From positions 18,125 to 82,124 of the forward strand of contig CANTFL010000393.1 of the NCBI GenBank assembly GCA_947650285.1: DNA of 64,000 bases, written 5' to 3'. The position numbers and the translations under genes are program-made. The notes under the pieces were generated by a model. That model did not search any database. It was not told the origin of the DNA and worked only from the letters and a program-made list of their open reading frames with translations. Positions 22,505 to 32,795 of the stretch are shown here, in pieces; position 1 is the first letter of the stretch, and each line of letters starts with the position of its first letter. Origin of the DNA: Hyaloperonospora brassicae (taxonomy: Eukaryota > Oomycota > Peronosporomycetes > Peronosporales > Peronosporaceae).

Positions 22505-22961
22505 GGGGCTGTCTAGGCGACCCCCCCGAAAAACTGCGCGCATACACCCTATGGGTGTAATCGTCTAATCGTTCTGTGTACCCTCTCTTTTTCTTATAAA
22601 ACCAGATTCATTTTCTCTCGCGCTGACAAGAAACCGAGAGTTAGCGCGCGAAAGAAGCCACAAGGGACTATCACAGTCTTTTCTACTGTGTTGAAGCCAC
22701 AGCATGAACAGCGAGGACGCGGCCGCGCGCGCTGGCAGCTATTCAAGCGCGCGGAAGAAGCCACAAGGGACTATCACAGTCTTTTCCACTGTGTTGAAGC
22801 CACAGCATGAACAGCGAGGACGCGGCCGCGCGCGCTGGCAGCTATTCAAGCGCGCGCTACCGTACACGACGCGCCTCAAGTGCGCGCCGCTTTTACACCT
22901 GCGCGCCCCGCTTGAGGTGTGCGCGTAGTTATGAGGGGTTGTACGCCTAAGCGGTCCCAAA
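22505..22961. mobile_element. MITE-like element with imperfect TIRs
   Basis: The left end ggggctgtctaggcgacccc, followed by gaaaaactgcgcgcatacacc, pairs with the reverse complement of the right end (gggaccgcttaggcgtac, then aactacgcgcacacctc). This is an imperfect inverted repeat of about 45 bp. The 457-bp element is GC-rich against AT-rich flanks and contains a 103-bp tandem duplication. There is no transposase, and no target duplication is clear. Confidence 0.55.
22643..22856. repeat. 103-bp tandem duplication
   Basis: Two nearly identical copies (one C/T difference in tttctactg versus tttccactg) start at 22643 and 22746. Each contains a gcggccgcgcgcgc block and an agcgcgcg boundary motif that recurs at the end of the second copy, so slippage or unequal crossing over between agcgcgcg motifs is the likely origin. 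Confidence 0.85.
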
Positions 22962-24202
22962 AACAATATAGCCCAAAATAAGCGCTCAGCAAAATGATTG
23001 GAAATTGGCGTATCTTTCACTCAAAAAAAGAATTTATAACGTAAGTATTAATGATAAAATAAAATATATTCAGAGACTTATGGAATATGCACGTATGCTC
23101 TTATAATTTAATTTATGGGGTTGGATGATACAGTTCTGAGATCCGGACAATTATTGATTTAAAACATGTTAGCAATGAATACGCGATTTCGTATAGACCT
23201 CGCCGCGAAGGGATTAATATGTAATATACCGTCGAAGGTCATTTAGAATCTACTCATTGGTTGATGCAGGGATCAATTTAATCAGGCAAACTACAAATTT
23301 CACTTAAAGCACTTGTAAGAGTAATGATCAAGTAGCTGATACATTGTATTCCCAGCCTCATTGTGGCAAACTTGTTATCAAAAAGTTTTTTTTTATATAT
23401 CTAACAGTAGATTATCGACAAATTGGCTTTTCTCCACTACGCCCTATCGCTTATTTGACTCATTTTACTTTGCGCGTAATTTTCATGATATCGATTAATT
23501 GCCTTTACTACAATGTAACAGTATTTCAAGCTTAATCCGTGTCGTTAAAAGTGGAGCGTAACCAGTTCCCATTAATTCCACATAGGGGTTTGCATAGTCT
23601 TCACGATATTGCACTAAACATATGCATGTTACAAGTAGACGAAGATTTCTGTATAATACGGGTAGAAGCTTCACTTTTTGAGTAATATCGAATCAAATTG
23701 CGGTGATAAATATAATTTTGACTGTCGCTAGATCTACCGACAGCGCTATTTAGTTCTTTTGTATAGGCAAGCAACATGTATCAATTTATAAGTTTTGTTG
23801 ACCAGATTATGATGTATCACATATTTTCGTCAAACAGATTCGCCGTTAAGGACTCTATTGCATAAATGTACATATACCAAAGAGCTTATTTTATCGTATC
23901 GTATAGACAGTGTCAAACTATAAGGCTGCCAAGGGCTCGACGCACTCAAGTATGACTAAACTCTAAATATAGACATCTTAACGAACAAGGAAGCTGTAAT
24001 AGATTTCTGTCGATATGATTGATAGTGTTTTTTATCGTCATACGTATTGTCCCATTCTCAAAAGTGAAGTTTGCATCCTCACACATATTGGGCCCATAGT
24101 GCTTAGAAAAAGTCTCAGGTATCGCGCTACACGTATAATATACCCTTAAGTCGTCAGCGGTCTTCAAAGACCGCTTTCTTCAGACGTTAGTTTAAGCGGA
24201 TC
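22962..24202. other. AT-rich DNA with a possible LTR fragment
   Basis: Mostly unrecognised AT-rich DNA. Around 23225-23285 the string tctactcattggttgat matches the middle of the element 1 LTR on the + strand, so an old LTR scrap is likely. A minus-strand frame of 73 codons at 23946-24167 has no recognised domain. Confidence 0.4.
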
Positions 24203-24599
24203 TGTAACGGGCCTAAAAGGACTCGTACTTAACTTACACCATTCTACGCTTTAAGGAAGCCTCAAAGCCCTTGGGCTATGAGGCTTTCTCATGTCTTAGG
24301 TGTTTAGTATTTTTAACTCTGTTTATATTTTTGTCTTTTATCATCCTAAGTACGAATGGTTCCCTTAGCGTCATGGGAATCACTCAATGTACGCGTCGAT
24401 ATCTTACTGGCTAATAATAGGTCGAACCCTATTAATACAGAAAAATATACGACGTGCTACATCCGCTAATTCGGATGTAGCCACCCAACTTAAGTAACAT
24501 GTAAACTTAATTAACACTCGATAATCTTTCCACAAACAATTATCGTGTCACTCTGACCGACTTTCGTAAACAATTTCTTACTAAATAAATTTATTTATC

Positions 24600-25045
24600 A
24601 TAAAGACCAACGTTTTTTAATTAAGTTAACAATGATATTATAAGTATTCCGATTATCTCTAACATTTATATTATAAATCAATCAAATACTTTGATTTTTA
24701 GTAGTGAAGATTATATATATTTTAATCAATTTGTTCATTATGTTAAAAACAATAAATAAACCTAAACCTTATAATTAATTTCTAAAAAATAAAATAAGAT
24801 AATTTTTTTAGTGATGAGTAAAAAAAATAATTATTATAAATATATCGTTTAAGATACTTTTAATAAATGAAAAAAATAATAAAATTAATGTTATTACAAG
24901 CATCCAAATTTTAGGTGCAGGATTAGCAACTTTAGGTCTAATTGGAGCAGGTATTGTTCTAATTTTGAATTATATATTCATAAAAAAATCAATATATAAA
25001 AAAACGAATCACGCAAACACCTGGATTAATTCAAGTTAAATTAAA
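24600..25045. other. AT-rich, probably mitochondrial DNA insertion (NUMT)
   Basis: This stretch is far more AT-rich than its surroundings and contains a recognisable piece of mitochondrial atp9 on the + strand. The remainder has the A/T-run texture of mitochondrial spacers but could not be assigned. The limits are approximate. Confidence 0.55.
24888..24975 (+). pseudogene. Mitochondrial ATP synthase subunit c fragment
   Basis: Subunit c (subunit 9) forms the proton-carrying ring of mitochondrial ATP synthase. The + strand reads MLLQASK, then after a one-base deletion ILGAGLATLGLIGAG, then IVLI. That is the N-terminal helix of subunit c with its glycine motif, shortened by a few residues after GAG. 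Codon use is extremely AT-rich, as in mitochondrial genomes. The single-base deletion in the run aaatttt, and the loss of everything after the first helix, show it is a dead nuclear copy. It lies inside the 3' LTR of element 2. Confidence 0.78.
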
Positions 25046-25147
25046 AAAAAGTAACGGGAGGGCCCACTACATCACCCGCTTATCAAAGAAGCACTCACGA
25101 ACCGTGAGTGTTCAACTGCAATACTCCAACAGTATCTCAAACAATCG

Positions 25148-26463
25148 ATGGCCGAAGACGCGATTACCAACACCACAACAGCACTCTTGCGCACAATCAG
25201 CGGGAGTTCATCAGACCGCGTGATGGATAAGCACCTGCTTCCTTGGGCGTGGTACAACCTGTCCAGAGCTCAATCTCCGGACTATATTAAGACGATGCAG
25301 GATAACTTCCAGCGTTTCCGCGAGTTGCGCAAGAAGATATTTATAGTCATCTCGTATGACTCACAAAAGCGTTCTTAATGTGCGTTTATCCTGCGGAAGA
25401 ATCGGATGCTTGAGTATGAAAAAAAATTCCACCAGTAGCTTAATAATTACAAAGACATTCTCGCCGATCACTATATCGGCGTGCTACGCGAGAAGATATG
25501 CGAGAACGCGTGGAACGTAGAATGACTCTGTTACGTCCACGTGCACGAATCTTGCTACTCTTGTGACTCGATGCCATCGTATTCGCTCAGCTTGGCAACC
25601 ACACGTCTCTAAGTATCAACTCAGCGAAGATGAATAGCTCTAGATTTGAAGATATAAGCGCAGCCTGGAAGAGCGGAAACCGCAATTATATGTGGCGCGT
25701 CGATACGGCGACACCACGCTCGTTTGCGAGGACGTAATGATACTCGGTTCCCACGACATTCTCGTCATCGCTCTCCGTCTCGTTGTAGTGATGGAGTTTC
25801 ACCACGACTTAGTAAAATTCGTTCTTGGTACCGTAGTCGTAGTGTCAATTCACCACGACGTCGTCGCCGTTCGTCGTGCTCTCGTTCGCCACGAGAACAC
25901 AAACGTCGTCGGCCACATAAAGAATGGGCGTATCCACGGACTTATACGCCTAGACGACTTCTGTACGTCCCGAAGAAGCGAGGAGCGCAATTCCTACGTA
26001 TTCTGCTTGGGTGGAAACCCGAGACAATGTACACATTACTTGCGCGCGCATAAAGTCGCGACGATGTCACTTCGCGACGAGGGTCTTCATGACCTAGTAA
26101 ACGTTACACGGTCCAGTGCTTCTGCCCTTGCATCCACAAGTAGTCGCGGACCCTAGCGATCATAACTCTGGTGTTCTGGTACCCAGGAAGATTTGGATGC
26201 GGCGGTAGACAAGGCTGTGGAATCCCAGTAGGTAGATGAGGCTGCCACTGAGAGTGCTGCGCGGGATGAGAGAAATGCAAGCGAGATTTGACAACGAACA
26301 GCAGAATGCTCAAACTAATGACGGACCTGGAACGCATAATTCATGGTCACGCGCAAAAAAAAACGCAGCTGCGTCCGACGTCGTTGGCGCGTCGAGCAAG
26401 GCAAGAGGGAAGGTCGCCCTTGAGCCTTTGCGTACGGGGTCGGAATCAACCTGGAAAGCGTAA
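25148..26463 (+). pseudogene. Antisense accessory ORF of element 2 (AS-ORF2), decayed
   Basis: The strand opposite pol again reads as a decayed gene starting just inside the 3' LTR. 25148-25378 is open (75 aa, helical, with LRTISGSSSDRVMDKHLLPW). A second piece reads LNNYKDILADHYIGVLREK (about 25439-25495), followed by a CxxC (ESCYSCDSM, about 25550). 25724-26053 has an open frame very rich in Arg and Ser (RHSRHRSPSR, then SPRRRRRSSCSRSPREHKRR). 26236-26463 reads as charged helix (MREMQARFDNEQQNAQTND). Stops and frame changes separate these. The segment 25946-26152 is antisense to the chromodomain. Position, direction and the helix-then-CxxC order match AS-ORF1. The Arg/Ser frame overlaps another open frame, so which one is real is uncertain. 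Confidence 0.5.
25946..26152 (-). pseudogene. Chromodomain of element 2
   Basis: The minus strand reads LLVDARAEAL, then a broken middle, then GFPPKQNT, a TAG stop, and ELRSSLLRDV. This is the C-terminal half of a chromodomain, with the RGFPP-type turn and the helix that follows. As in element 1, a stop codon (here TAG) occupies the position of the second conserved Trp. Confidence 0.65.
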
Positions 26464-26486
26464 TTGGATAATAATCCTTTAAACGC

Positions 26487-26679
26487 CGACGTAATTCGTC
26501 GGGTGAAGGCGTAGCGACGAATGGATATCCAGAGTGTAGGCGTCACCGGTCGCCTTGGTCGCCCTGAATGGGCCGATGAAACGTGTCACGAGCTTACTTG
26601 CGCCTTATTTGGTAACTGCCGAATCGCGTAGACCAGCAGTAGATAGAATTACGTGGTTGCCTTTCGTGGATAAACTCAT
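26487..26679 (-). pseudogene. Integrase C-terminal module of element 2
   Basis: The minus strand reads MSLSTKGNHVILSTAGLRDS, then a stop, then FIGPFRATKATGDAYTLDIH and SSLRLHPTNYVG. The GPF motif and the HPTxYVG end are those of the gypsy integrase C-terminal (GPF/Y) module seen in element 1. Confidence 0.8.
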
Positions 26680-27099
26680 TTCCTTTTTGCCACGTTTGTC
26701 TGCATTCTCCACCTGGTTATCCACTGCAGATTGAAGAGTAGATCGTACAAACGTCGTGATAGCTTGACGTTAAAGTATGAATCCTATCACAGCCATGTCT
26801 CAAATGGTCGTGCCGACTCATTCGGCACGTAGTTGGCGTGAGGTAAGCGCATTCCCGAGGAGGGGTCATTTGGTGTTTGAGATGGCTATTGAGCTATCGG
26901 GGGCACCACGTCTCGTGGCGTCAAAACATCAGACTTCGCCTTGGAACGGGTGACTGCATTCGCGTTCAGAATACTGTCAGCAGTATTTGAGCGTTGTTTA
27001 TCACTTTAATCCCCCTTCAGAGTGGAGACATGAAGAGCCTTAGGAAGACCTGCGGCAAGAAGAGTAGAAACTAAAGGAGGACGAGATGATGCGCAAAGA

Positions 27100-28402
27100 A
27101 TGGCGTCAACTCCATTGACGCGTAAACTGCTTTGTTGGGCGCGAGCTCAGCGAGTAGGAAGAATGCACTTTAACATGTGAAAGAAGTAGCTGAATTTCGA
27201 AGATTGCCTTCTAGGACCCGGTTAATCGGCTCTGATTGCCCCTCCGTTTCTACAACGTAATAAGCTCAATTCATAAAAATGAATTATTTGTATCAATTTA
27301 AAAACATTATCTATTTTTGTAATGTTCAATTGACATTGCTCGTATAGAGTTAGGCCAAAGGGATATTACCCCCGAGTGTTTTTTTCTTTGAGGGGTTGCT
27401 CCACCTGATGGTTGATGTCCACGTTACATCAACCAGATTAACCACCAACGCTGATGGACGCGCGCAATGGGTGGTGAGCAAGAACGCACATAAGAGATTT
27501 TATATTAATATATATTGTTAGCTTAAGACATAAAATAATTTTTTATAATCGTATATATTTAGTAAATGCAGTTCTACTATTTACCTTAGACAGAGCTATC
27601 TAGTTCTGCCTACTTCGCTGCGCTTCCTCACGCCGCGTGTACGTGACGTCAGGTGCACACAACCTTGTGTTGAGTTGACACAAGCCGTTCCCCGTTACAG
27701 TCTCTGAATTAGCTGTGGTTTACATTTGCAACTTCGTGTTAAGAAGCCTAAACAACGACCTTTAGAACGCAGATGTAAAGCGAGGATCACTGTCGGATAC
27801 AATGTTGTCTGGCAAACCGTGGTGGCAAAACAATGAGTCAATGAAGTGCATCGCGGTCTCAGCCGCGGTGATCGTTGCAAGAACAGGCACCAGATGTGTC
27901 ATCTTGCTGAATCTATGCGAGAAGACTAACCTACCCGTTCGGACTTGACTATCGGGTGCACGCCCGAATATAAAGTCTATCTAAACTGAGTACCACGCTT
28001 CAGCTGCAATAAGCAAGGGTCGCAGGGGTGCCTGCGACGATGGATATGGATTAACTCAATAAAAAGTTTTGCATGTGCGTATCTAATTGCGAACACATTT
28101 GTACATATGAGGCCAGAAGAAGTCACGTGACACAGCCGCGAAAGTTCTTTCGCGGTCAAGTGAACGCGAACTAGGGAATTGTGGTTACCGTGGATAATCC
28201 GAGCACGTAGATCCAATTTATTTGCAATCACCGTTCGAGGTGCATAGAATTCATCGATTCTGTACAGCAGCAAATCACCATCTATACTATATCGCAGGAT
28301 ATGATCACGCGTTGTTGGCGAAAGAGCTCCAAGTGAACTGTCACTAGGAGCGAGCATATAAGCAATGATGTCAGCGTTATCTGGATCATTTGCGTAAGCC
28401 AC
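27100..28402 (-). pseudogene. Integrase zinc-binding and catalytic core of element 2, split by a solo LTR
   Basis: 27977-28402 carries the zinc-binding end, with the HLTAKELSRLCHVTSSGLIC segment. 27700-27960 carries FSHRFSKMTHLVPVLATI, then HHGLPDNIVSDSDPRFTSAF with the second catalytic Asp. After the inserted LTR, 27100-27240 resumes with EGQSEPINRVLEGNLRNSAT, which contains the catalytic Glu, and ELTPFFAHHL. The reading matches across the LTR, so the LTR entered an already present integrase gene. Confidence 0.8.
27258..27699 (+). repeat. Solo LTR of the element 1 family, inserted in integrase of element 2
   Basis: The block ends CCCCGTTACA and has the family middle (accaccaacgctgatggacg, then gcgcaatgggtggtgagc) in + orientation. 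Its length, about 442 bp, fits the 440-bp LTR at 102-541, but it is diverged. Integrase coding resumes on each side. Confidence 0.72.
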
Positions 28403-28450
28403 GACTATTTTATCGAGCAGGAATAAATCGGGTGTGACATGAGTTAAGTT

Positions 28451-28838
28451 TCATGAAACACACGTCACACTTTGATTGTCCTCATCGTCGTCAGCAGTTG
28501 CCTGAAGACTCAGCGCCATCCGAGGGTGGTAATATGGACGTCGCGGTCGCGCGTCAGCAAGAATGTTTTGCTTGCCCGGCTTGTAGTACACGATGAAGTT
28601 GTAATGAAAAAGAAAGAGATTCACCGTGCCATTTGCTGAAAAAGGTGTGTATATTAATCGTTGTGCGTAGGGATGCATGATCAGTATACATAGCATAGAT
28701 GTGATTGCTCAGTAGGTTGACGCGAAACTTAATGATTGCGTGGCGCATCGCTAATAGCTCCTTATTGTGGACTTGATAGTTCTTCTCCGTCGCGTTCATC
28801 TGTAGCGTCTGGCAACTCACGAATCTTTTACGACCCAA
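28451..28838 (-). pseudogene. RNase H of element 2
   Basis: The segment reads EKNYQVHNKELLAMRHAIIK and MYTDHASLRTTINIHTF, so the catalytic Asp of the TDHASL motif is retained. A frame change then leads to a tail with YNFIVYYKPGKQNILADARP (28451-28696), the RNase H end with the conserved Asp-Ala. It lies between RT and integrase as expected. Confidence 0.8.
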
Positions 28839-28989
28839 ATGATCAAACTACATGAGGGCACAATTAATCGCAAAATCACTTGCATCACGCACCACGTGAA
28901 ACGGCTTGTGTTATCAGGAGGTACCAACACGGGTGATGACGCCAGGCTTTTCTTCACTGCGTCAAAGGCAGCTTGATGCTCGGGGCGCC

Positions 28990-30263
28990 ACGACCACGTG
29001 GCGTCTTTCTTTAAAAGTGACGGCAGAGGCTGTATGGAGCCGACTTAGTCATTGGTATACATATACAAGTAATTATAAATACCGAGCCATTGACGTAACT
29101 CCTTAGGGTTCTTGGGTATTGGCCAAGAACAGATAGACGAAACATTTCTGGATCGGCTCCAGCCACCGATTTTCCCGCATAGCAACCCAACACCGGAATC
29201 TCCGGTGCACCGAATACGCATTTCTACAACTAATCATACAACTCATTGTCCCGCATGACTTGAAACACCTGCTTTAGGTGTTAAAGATGAACTTGGACAG
29301 CACTGAGCTTGACCTCAGCGCGACTGTGGATAAAAATGTCATCGAAGTAGCTAGAAACAAAGTCTCGAAGCGGTATCAACACTTGAGATACCATGCGATT
29401 GAAAGTGGCTGGTGCGTTCTTCGATCCTTGTGGCAGCACTAGCCACTACCATAGCATACCACTTGGGGTACTCACCGCAGTGAGCGGTAAATCACTCTGC
29501 CGCATAAAGATCTGGTAGAATCCATCGGTAAGATCGATGGCGCTGAAGATGACGCTGCCTGACATGGAGTTTAGAACCATGTGTTTTCTGAGGATATGCG
29601 TTTGGGCAGTAATAGTGGCATCGTTTAGCTTGTTAAACGCATGGACTATACGCCAGCCTCTCGTAGCCTTCTTCACATAGAAGGTTGGTCTCGAGTATGG
29701 TGAGATACTCTCACGCTCATGGCCCACCTTGCAACGATCTTCAAAGAATGCATCAATAGCCTCGACCTGGTCTCAAGGTAGCGACCACTGGCGTGTCAAA
29801 CAATATTTCGATACTGGCACGAGATCAATCTCGTGCCGCACACCACGATTGGCGAAAAATTCAGATGGAATCTTGTCTGGAAACACGTCTGCCTAATCTC
29901 GAGCAATGTCGTAGACAGGGTGACCTGACCCACGCAGAGCCTCTCATAACAGCGATGCAAATCTTTCTTTACCCGCTGACTTCTGTTCAGTGCTTCGAGG
30001 GCGGATATGTGCTCCTCGTTTGCCTCAGGGGTTACCTTATTGGTTTCCAGGCATACCTGTTCCACCGTGCCTCCCTTGAGGTCGCGTAGAAAATGCTTCC
30101 AGGATAGTCCTGGAAGGCTCGTAATCGACGACGAGTTGCGAGGTGGACTCGCGACCTCAATGTATTGCCTCCTTTGTGGACTCCCGACCACGTACACAAT
30201 AGCGTGAAGCAAATCCAACGCTGATTTCTCGTAGCTTGCGTCCCCATCGTGCTTCGTGTCCAT
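28990..30263 (-). pseudogene. Reverse transcriptase of element 2
   Basis: 29796-30263 holds the protease-RT boundary. 29446-29727 holds RT fingers and palm: SRPTFYVKKATRGWRIVHAF, FSAIDLTDGFYQIFMRQSDL and TPSGMLW. At 29325-29351 the minus strand reads SYFDDIFIH, the intact YxDD active site that is lost in element 1. Further frames toward 28990 contain the connection region. Stops and frameshifts make the gene non-functional as it stands. Confidence 0.83.
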
Positions 30264-30334
30264 GCTCGAAGCTGGTGACCCGCAGTCAGATGTTAAATCT
30301 GCACCATCCCCTCTTGACGCTGAATTTCCTCATC

Positions 30335-30764
30335 CAGGACGTCGAAAGCGCGCGACGAGAGGAGCGTATACTCGTCCGTCGACGCATGATGCGGGAGTCC
30401 CTGCTCGACCGCCACAAACTCGTGTGGGTGCCCCTGATCGACCACGTCTTGCTCATGTGGGAACATCTGTTCGACCACAGTGGGCGATGATGAGAAATCC
30501 TGTTCGACCATCATGTTCGCACATATGAAATCTTGTCCATCCACGTCACACGCGGTGGCAAGCCCCTGCTTGGCCACATCTTGCCCTTGTGAGAGCCTCT
30601 TCTCGACCACAATGGGTGCAGGAGGGAACACCTGTTTGACCACTGGTCTCTCGTGCCGAACCTCGATTCGACCGAGGCGTCTTCGCGCGGGAGCCTCTTC
30701 TCGTCCGCGTCGTCATTACGCGGGAGCCACTACTCGTCTACGTTGAACTCTTCGATGAAAAGCG
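30335..30764 (-). repeat. 33-bp tandem repeat encoding 11-residue repeats
   Basis: About 13 degenerate copies of a 33-bp unit, starting for example at 30401, 30434, 30467, 30500, 30533, 30566 and 30599. On the minus strand the open frame 30293-30643 reads as 11-residue units: [77 protein letters not shown]. After a one-base shift upstream it continues with [11 protein letters not shown] and [11 protein letters not shown]. The repeat sits in the linker between protease and RT of element 2. Because 33 is a multiple of 3, the opposite strand is also open over much of it. Confidence 0.85.
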
Positions 30765-30949
30765 ATAAGACATCGTCGCTCGTGCAGAGGAATGCGGAAC
30801 AAGCGGTACCGAGGGGGCCATCGCTCACTCTGTGCACCGCGGGTGTCGTGGATGTACGATTATCTACTGTAACGTTCGGCCAATCACTTGGAGACACCAA
30901 GAGATGGGTGAACACTTCGCTGACGTCGAACTTACTTTGACATATCACT

Positions 30950-31260
30950 GATCTGGCAAAACAGTCGATCTATGGCTTATAGCTTGCTAACCATGGCATG
31001 CTCAGGATGCAATCGAACGCATAATTCCTATCTAAAACCTAGAAATTGTCGTTACTGCGAAAGCCTTTAAACGTATACGGCAACGACACTTTGCGCCGCG
31101 ATACGCGGCGTGGTTTCCCGTCAGCGAGCTTGACAACAACTTTGACAGGTCCCTCGTAGATCTGGGTATTTAGTGACAGCATTAAAACGCAAGATTCACG
31201 GAAGAAATTGTTTGTCGCTCCTGAGTCCAGGAGCGCTCGTAGACGTCACCAGATACCGGC
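30950..31260 (-). pseudogene. Aspartic protease of element 2
   Basis: The minus strand reads LRALLDSGATNNFFRESCVL with an intact DSGA active site (about 31205-31240). It continues GPVKVVVKLADGKPRRVSRR, then two stops, with CILSMPWLASYKP near the end. This matches the fold pattern of retroviral-type proteases and lies between gag and the repeat-bearing linker. Confidence 0.78.
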
Positions 31261-31291
31261 GACAAGTACATTAACAATAATCAGGCGTGAA

Positions 31292-32447
31292 TCACCACTC
31301 GTGGTGGTGGCATTTGACCGGGCACGCAGCACAGATGGTCTGGGAGGTCGGGATGCCACCGGTGGACCCGGACCTCACTCCAAACCAGTAAAGCGCCCTG
31401 TACCTACTGGTCTTGGCCGTTTTTGGAATTGCGGGCGGAGCACCTCCCTCATGATGGGTGTCCATCGCTTGCGCCGACATCGGAGCTGGAGCGGGGTATT
31501 CAGCCGCGCAATGTCCCGGCTTTCGACATCGAAAGCAGATCATCCTACGTCTACTACGGATGTCGCCCTTGTGGGGCGTAACACGTCGTCTATCATCCGA
31601 CGACTCAATTGCGTCAATCTTCATAGGTTCCGGTCCCGCTGATCCGACAGCGGTAGCAACTGAAAGCTTGGTATAGGCCTTGGTGACTCTGAAGTCCTCA
31701 CGGAGGGCGATAGCGAAAGCCTCCTCTACCGTGGCAGGCACCGCGCGTTCCAGCGATAGGAGAGTTTGCCCTTCACGCATGCCATCGACAGACATGTTCA
31801 CTTGTGTGTACATGTCCATGGTATGCGTGACAATGCACGACGCCAGATTTCGAGCAATCTGCACGTAGTCGCGCATGGACACTTTACCCTGTCTCAAGGA
31901 CATGAACCTTGAACGCGCCAACTTCTCTTCTCGTGGCGGCTCGAAGGCGATTCGAAGGTCACTCTATTTGGCTTCCAGAGTGGGGAACGCATACTCGTGT
32001 ACAAATATTTAGCCAAAGCCCACTCCTTGTCTTTCCCGGTGAGACGGAAAAGGAGGAAGTTAAACTTCGCTTGAGAAGCCTCGTTAAGTCTCGACGAGAT
32101 AGCGATGTCAACCTTTCGGAACCAACGCGACAGCAAATGGCACCTTTGCCTTTGTCGGAGTAGACGGAGATCTCCATCTTCACGATATCATTCCGTGAAG
32201 CTCGCTAAGTAGTTAAACCTTGCCGATTGGAATCGGGGAGCTCGCGAGCCATGAAGTCGTGTATGGCGAGACGCTGTCCATCTGGAGTCGCTGATTGCAT
32301 CAGTAACGAGGCGAATGCCTCTCTCGATATCGCCGCGAGGCGAAGGGCATCACATTCAACACCATTGAGATGGGGATTAGTCGCGTGTTCCAGAATCACG
32401 TCCGGAGCGTCAAAATACGACGAATGGCTTATCCCAAACTCGGGCAA
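31292..32447 (-). pseudogene. Gag of element 2
   Basis: 32205-32447 gives the N-terminal part. 31894-32136 gives the gag core start (SRWFRKVDIAISSRLNEA, AKFNFLLFRLTGKDKEWALA). 31292-31921 gives the rest (MSLRQGKVSMRDYVQIARNL, VDGMREGQTLLSLERAVPAT) and a zinc knuckle CFRCRKPGHCAAEY. In the knuckle the last Cys of CX2CX4HX4C is replaced by Tyr, so metal binding is probably lost. Two frame changes separate the parts. Confidence 0.82.
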
Positions 32448-32459
32448 GGAAAGGGCTAC

Positions 32460-32471
32460 TAAGTTCTACCA
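32460..32471 (-). other. Primer binding site of element 2
   Basis: On the minus strand TGGTAGAACTTA follows the LTR end after a CC spacer, the same layout as element 1. It is complementary to a tRNA CCA end. Confidence 0.55.
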
Positions 32472-32473
32472 GG

Positions 32474-32795
32474 TGTAACGGGGCCAGAACAACTTGTACT
32501 TAGCTACACTATTTCTAACACTTTGAGGAAGCTCAAAGCCCAAGCCTTAGGTGCTTAGTATGTTTAACTCTGTTTTATATCTTGTCTTTTAATCATCCTA
32601 AGTACAAATTGGGTTCCTTGGACTCATGGAAACCACTCATTCTACGTGCCTATATCTTAATGGCTAATAATGGTACTGAGCCCATTAAACCAGCTAAAAA
32701 ATACGACGTGTTACTTTCGCTACTTCGGAAGCAGAACCCCTACTTAAGTACATGTAATCTTATTCGAAACTACTTATGTCCGGGGTAGTCCGTTT
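32474..32795 (-). repeat. 5' LTR of element 2
   Basis: It starts TGTAACGGGG and shares blocks with 24203-24540 (ctttgaggaagctcaaagccc, cttgtcttttaatcatcctaag, aaaatacgacgtg). Its outer end near 32776-32795 (atgtccggggtagtcc) is degenerate, and the RT gene of element 3 follows directly. Confidence 0.72.

Larger units (their letters stand above)
24203..25073 (-). repeat. 3' LTR of element 2, enlarged by inserted AT-rich DNA
   Basis: It starts TGTAACGGG and ends gtaacgggagggcccactaca. Positions 24203-24540 align with the other LTR of this element (32474-32795): shared blocks include gaggaagctcaaagccc-like, gtcttttatcatcctaagtac and aaatatacgacgtg. The copy is about 550 bp longer because of the very AT-rich segment at about 24600-25045. 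Confidence 0.7.
24203..32795 (-). mobile_element. Ty3/gypsy chromovirus, element 2, decayed and nested
   Basis: A minus-strand LTR retrotransposon: 5' LTR 32474 to about 32795, primer site TGGTAGAACTTAG next to it, gag, protease, a repeat-bearing linker, RT, RNase H, integrase, chromodomain and 3' LTR 24203-25073. Gene order and motifs match element 1, but the sequences are clearly different. It lies inside the RT gene of element 3. A solo LTR of the element 1 family (27258-27699) splits its integrase, and a mitochondrial fragment lies in its 3' LTR. The active sites of protease (DSGA), RT (YFDD) and RNase H (TDHASL) are still readable, although frames are broken. Confidence 0.87.

Noticed and set aside
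30256..30528. Plus-strand repeat protein at the 33-bp array
   Set aside because: The array length unit is a multiple of 3, so both strands stay open. The minus strand is in register with pol of element 2 and has clearer 11-residue units.
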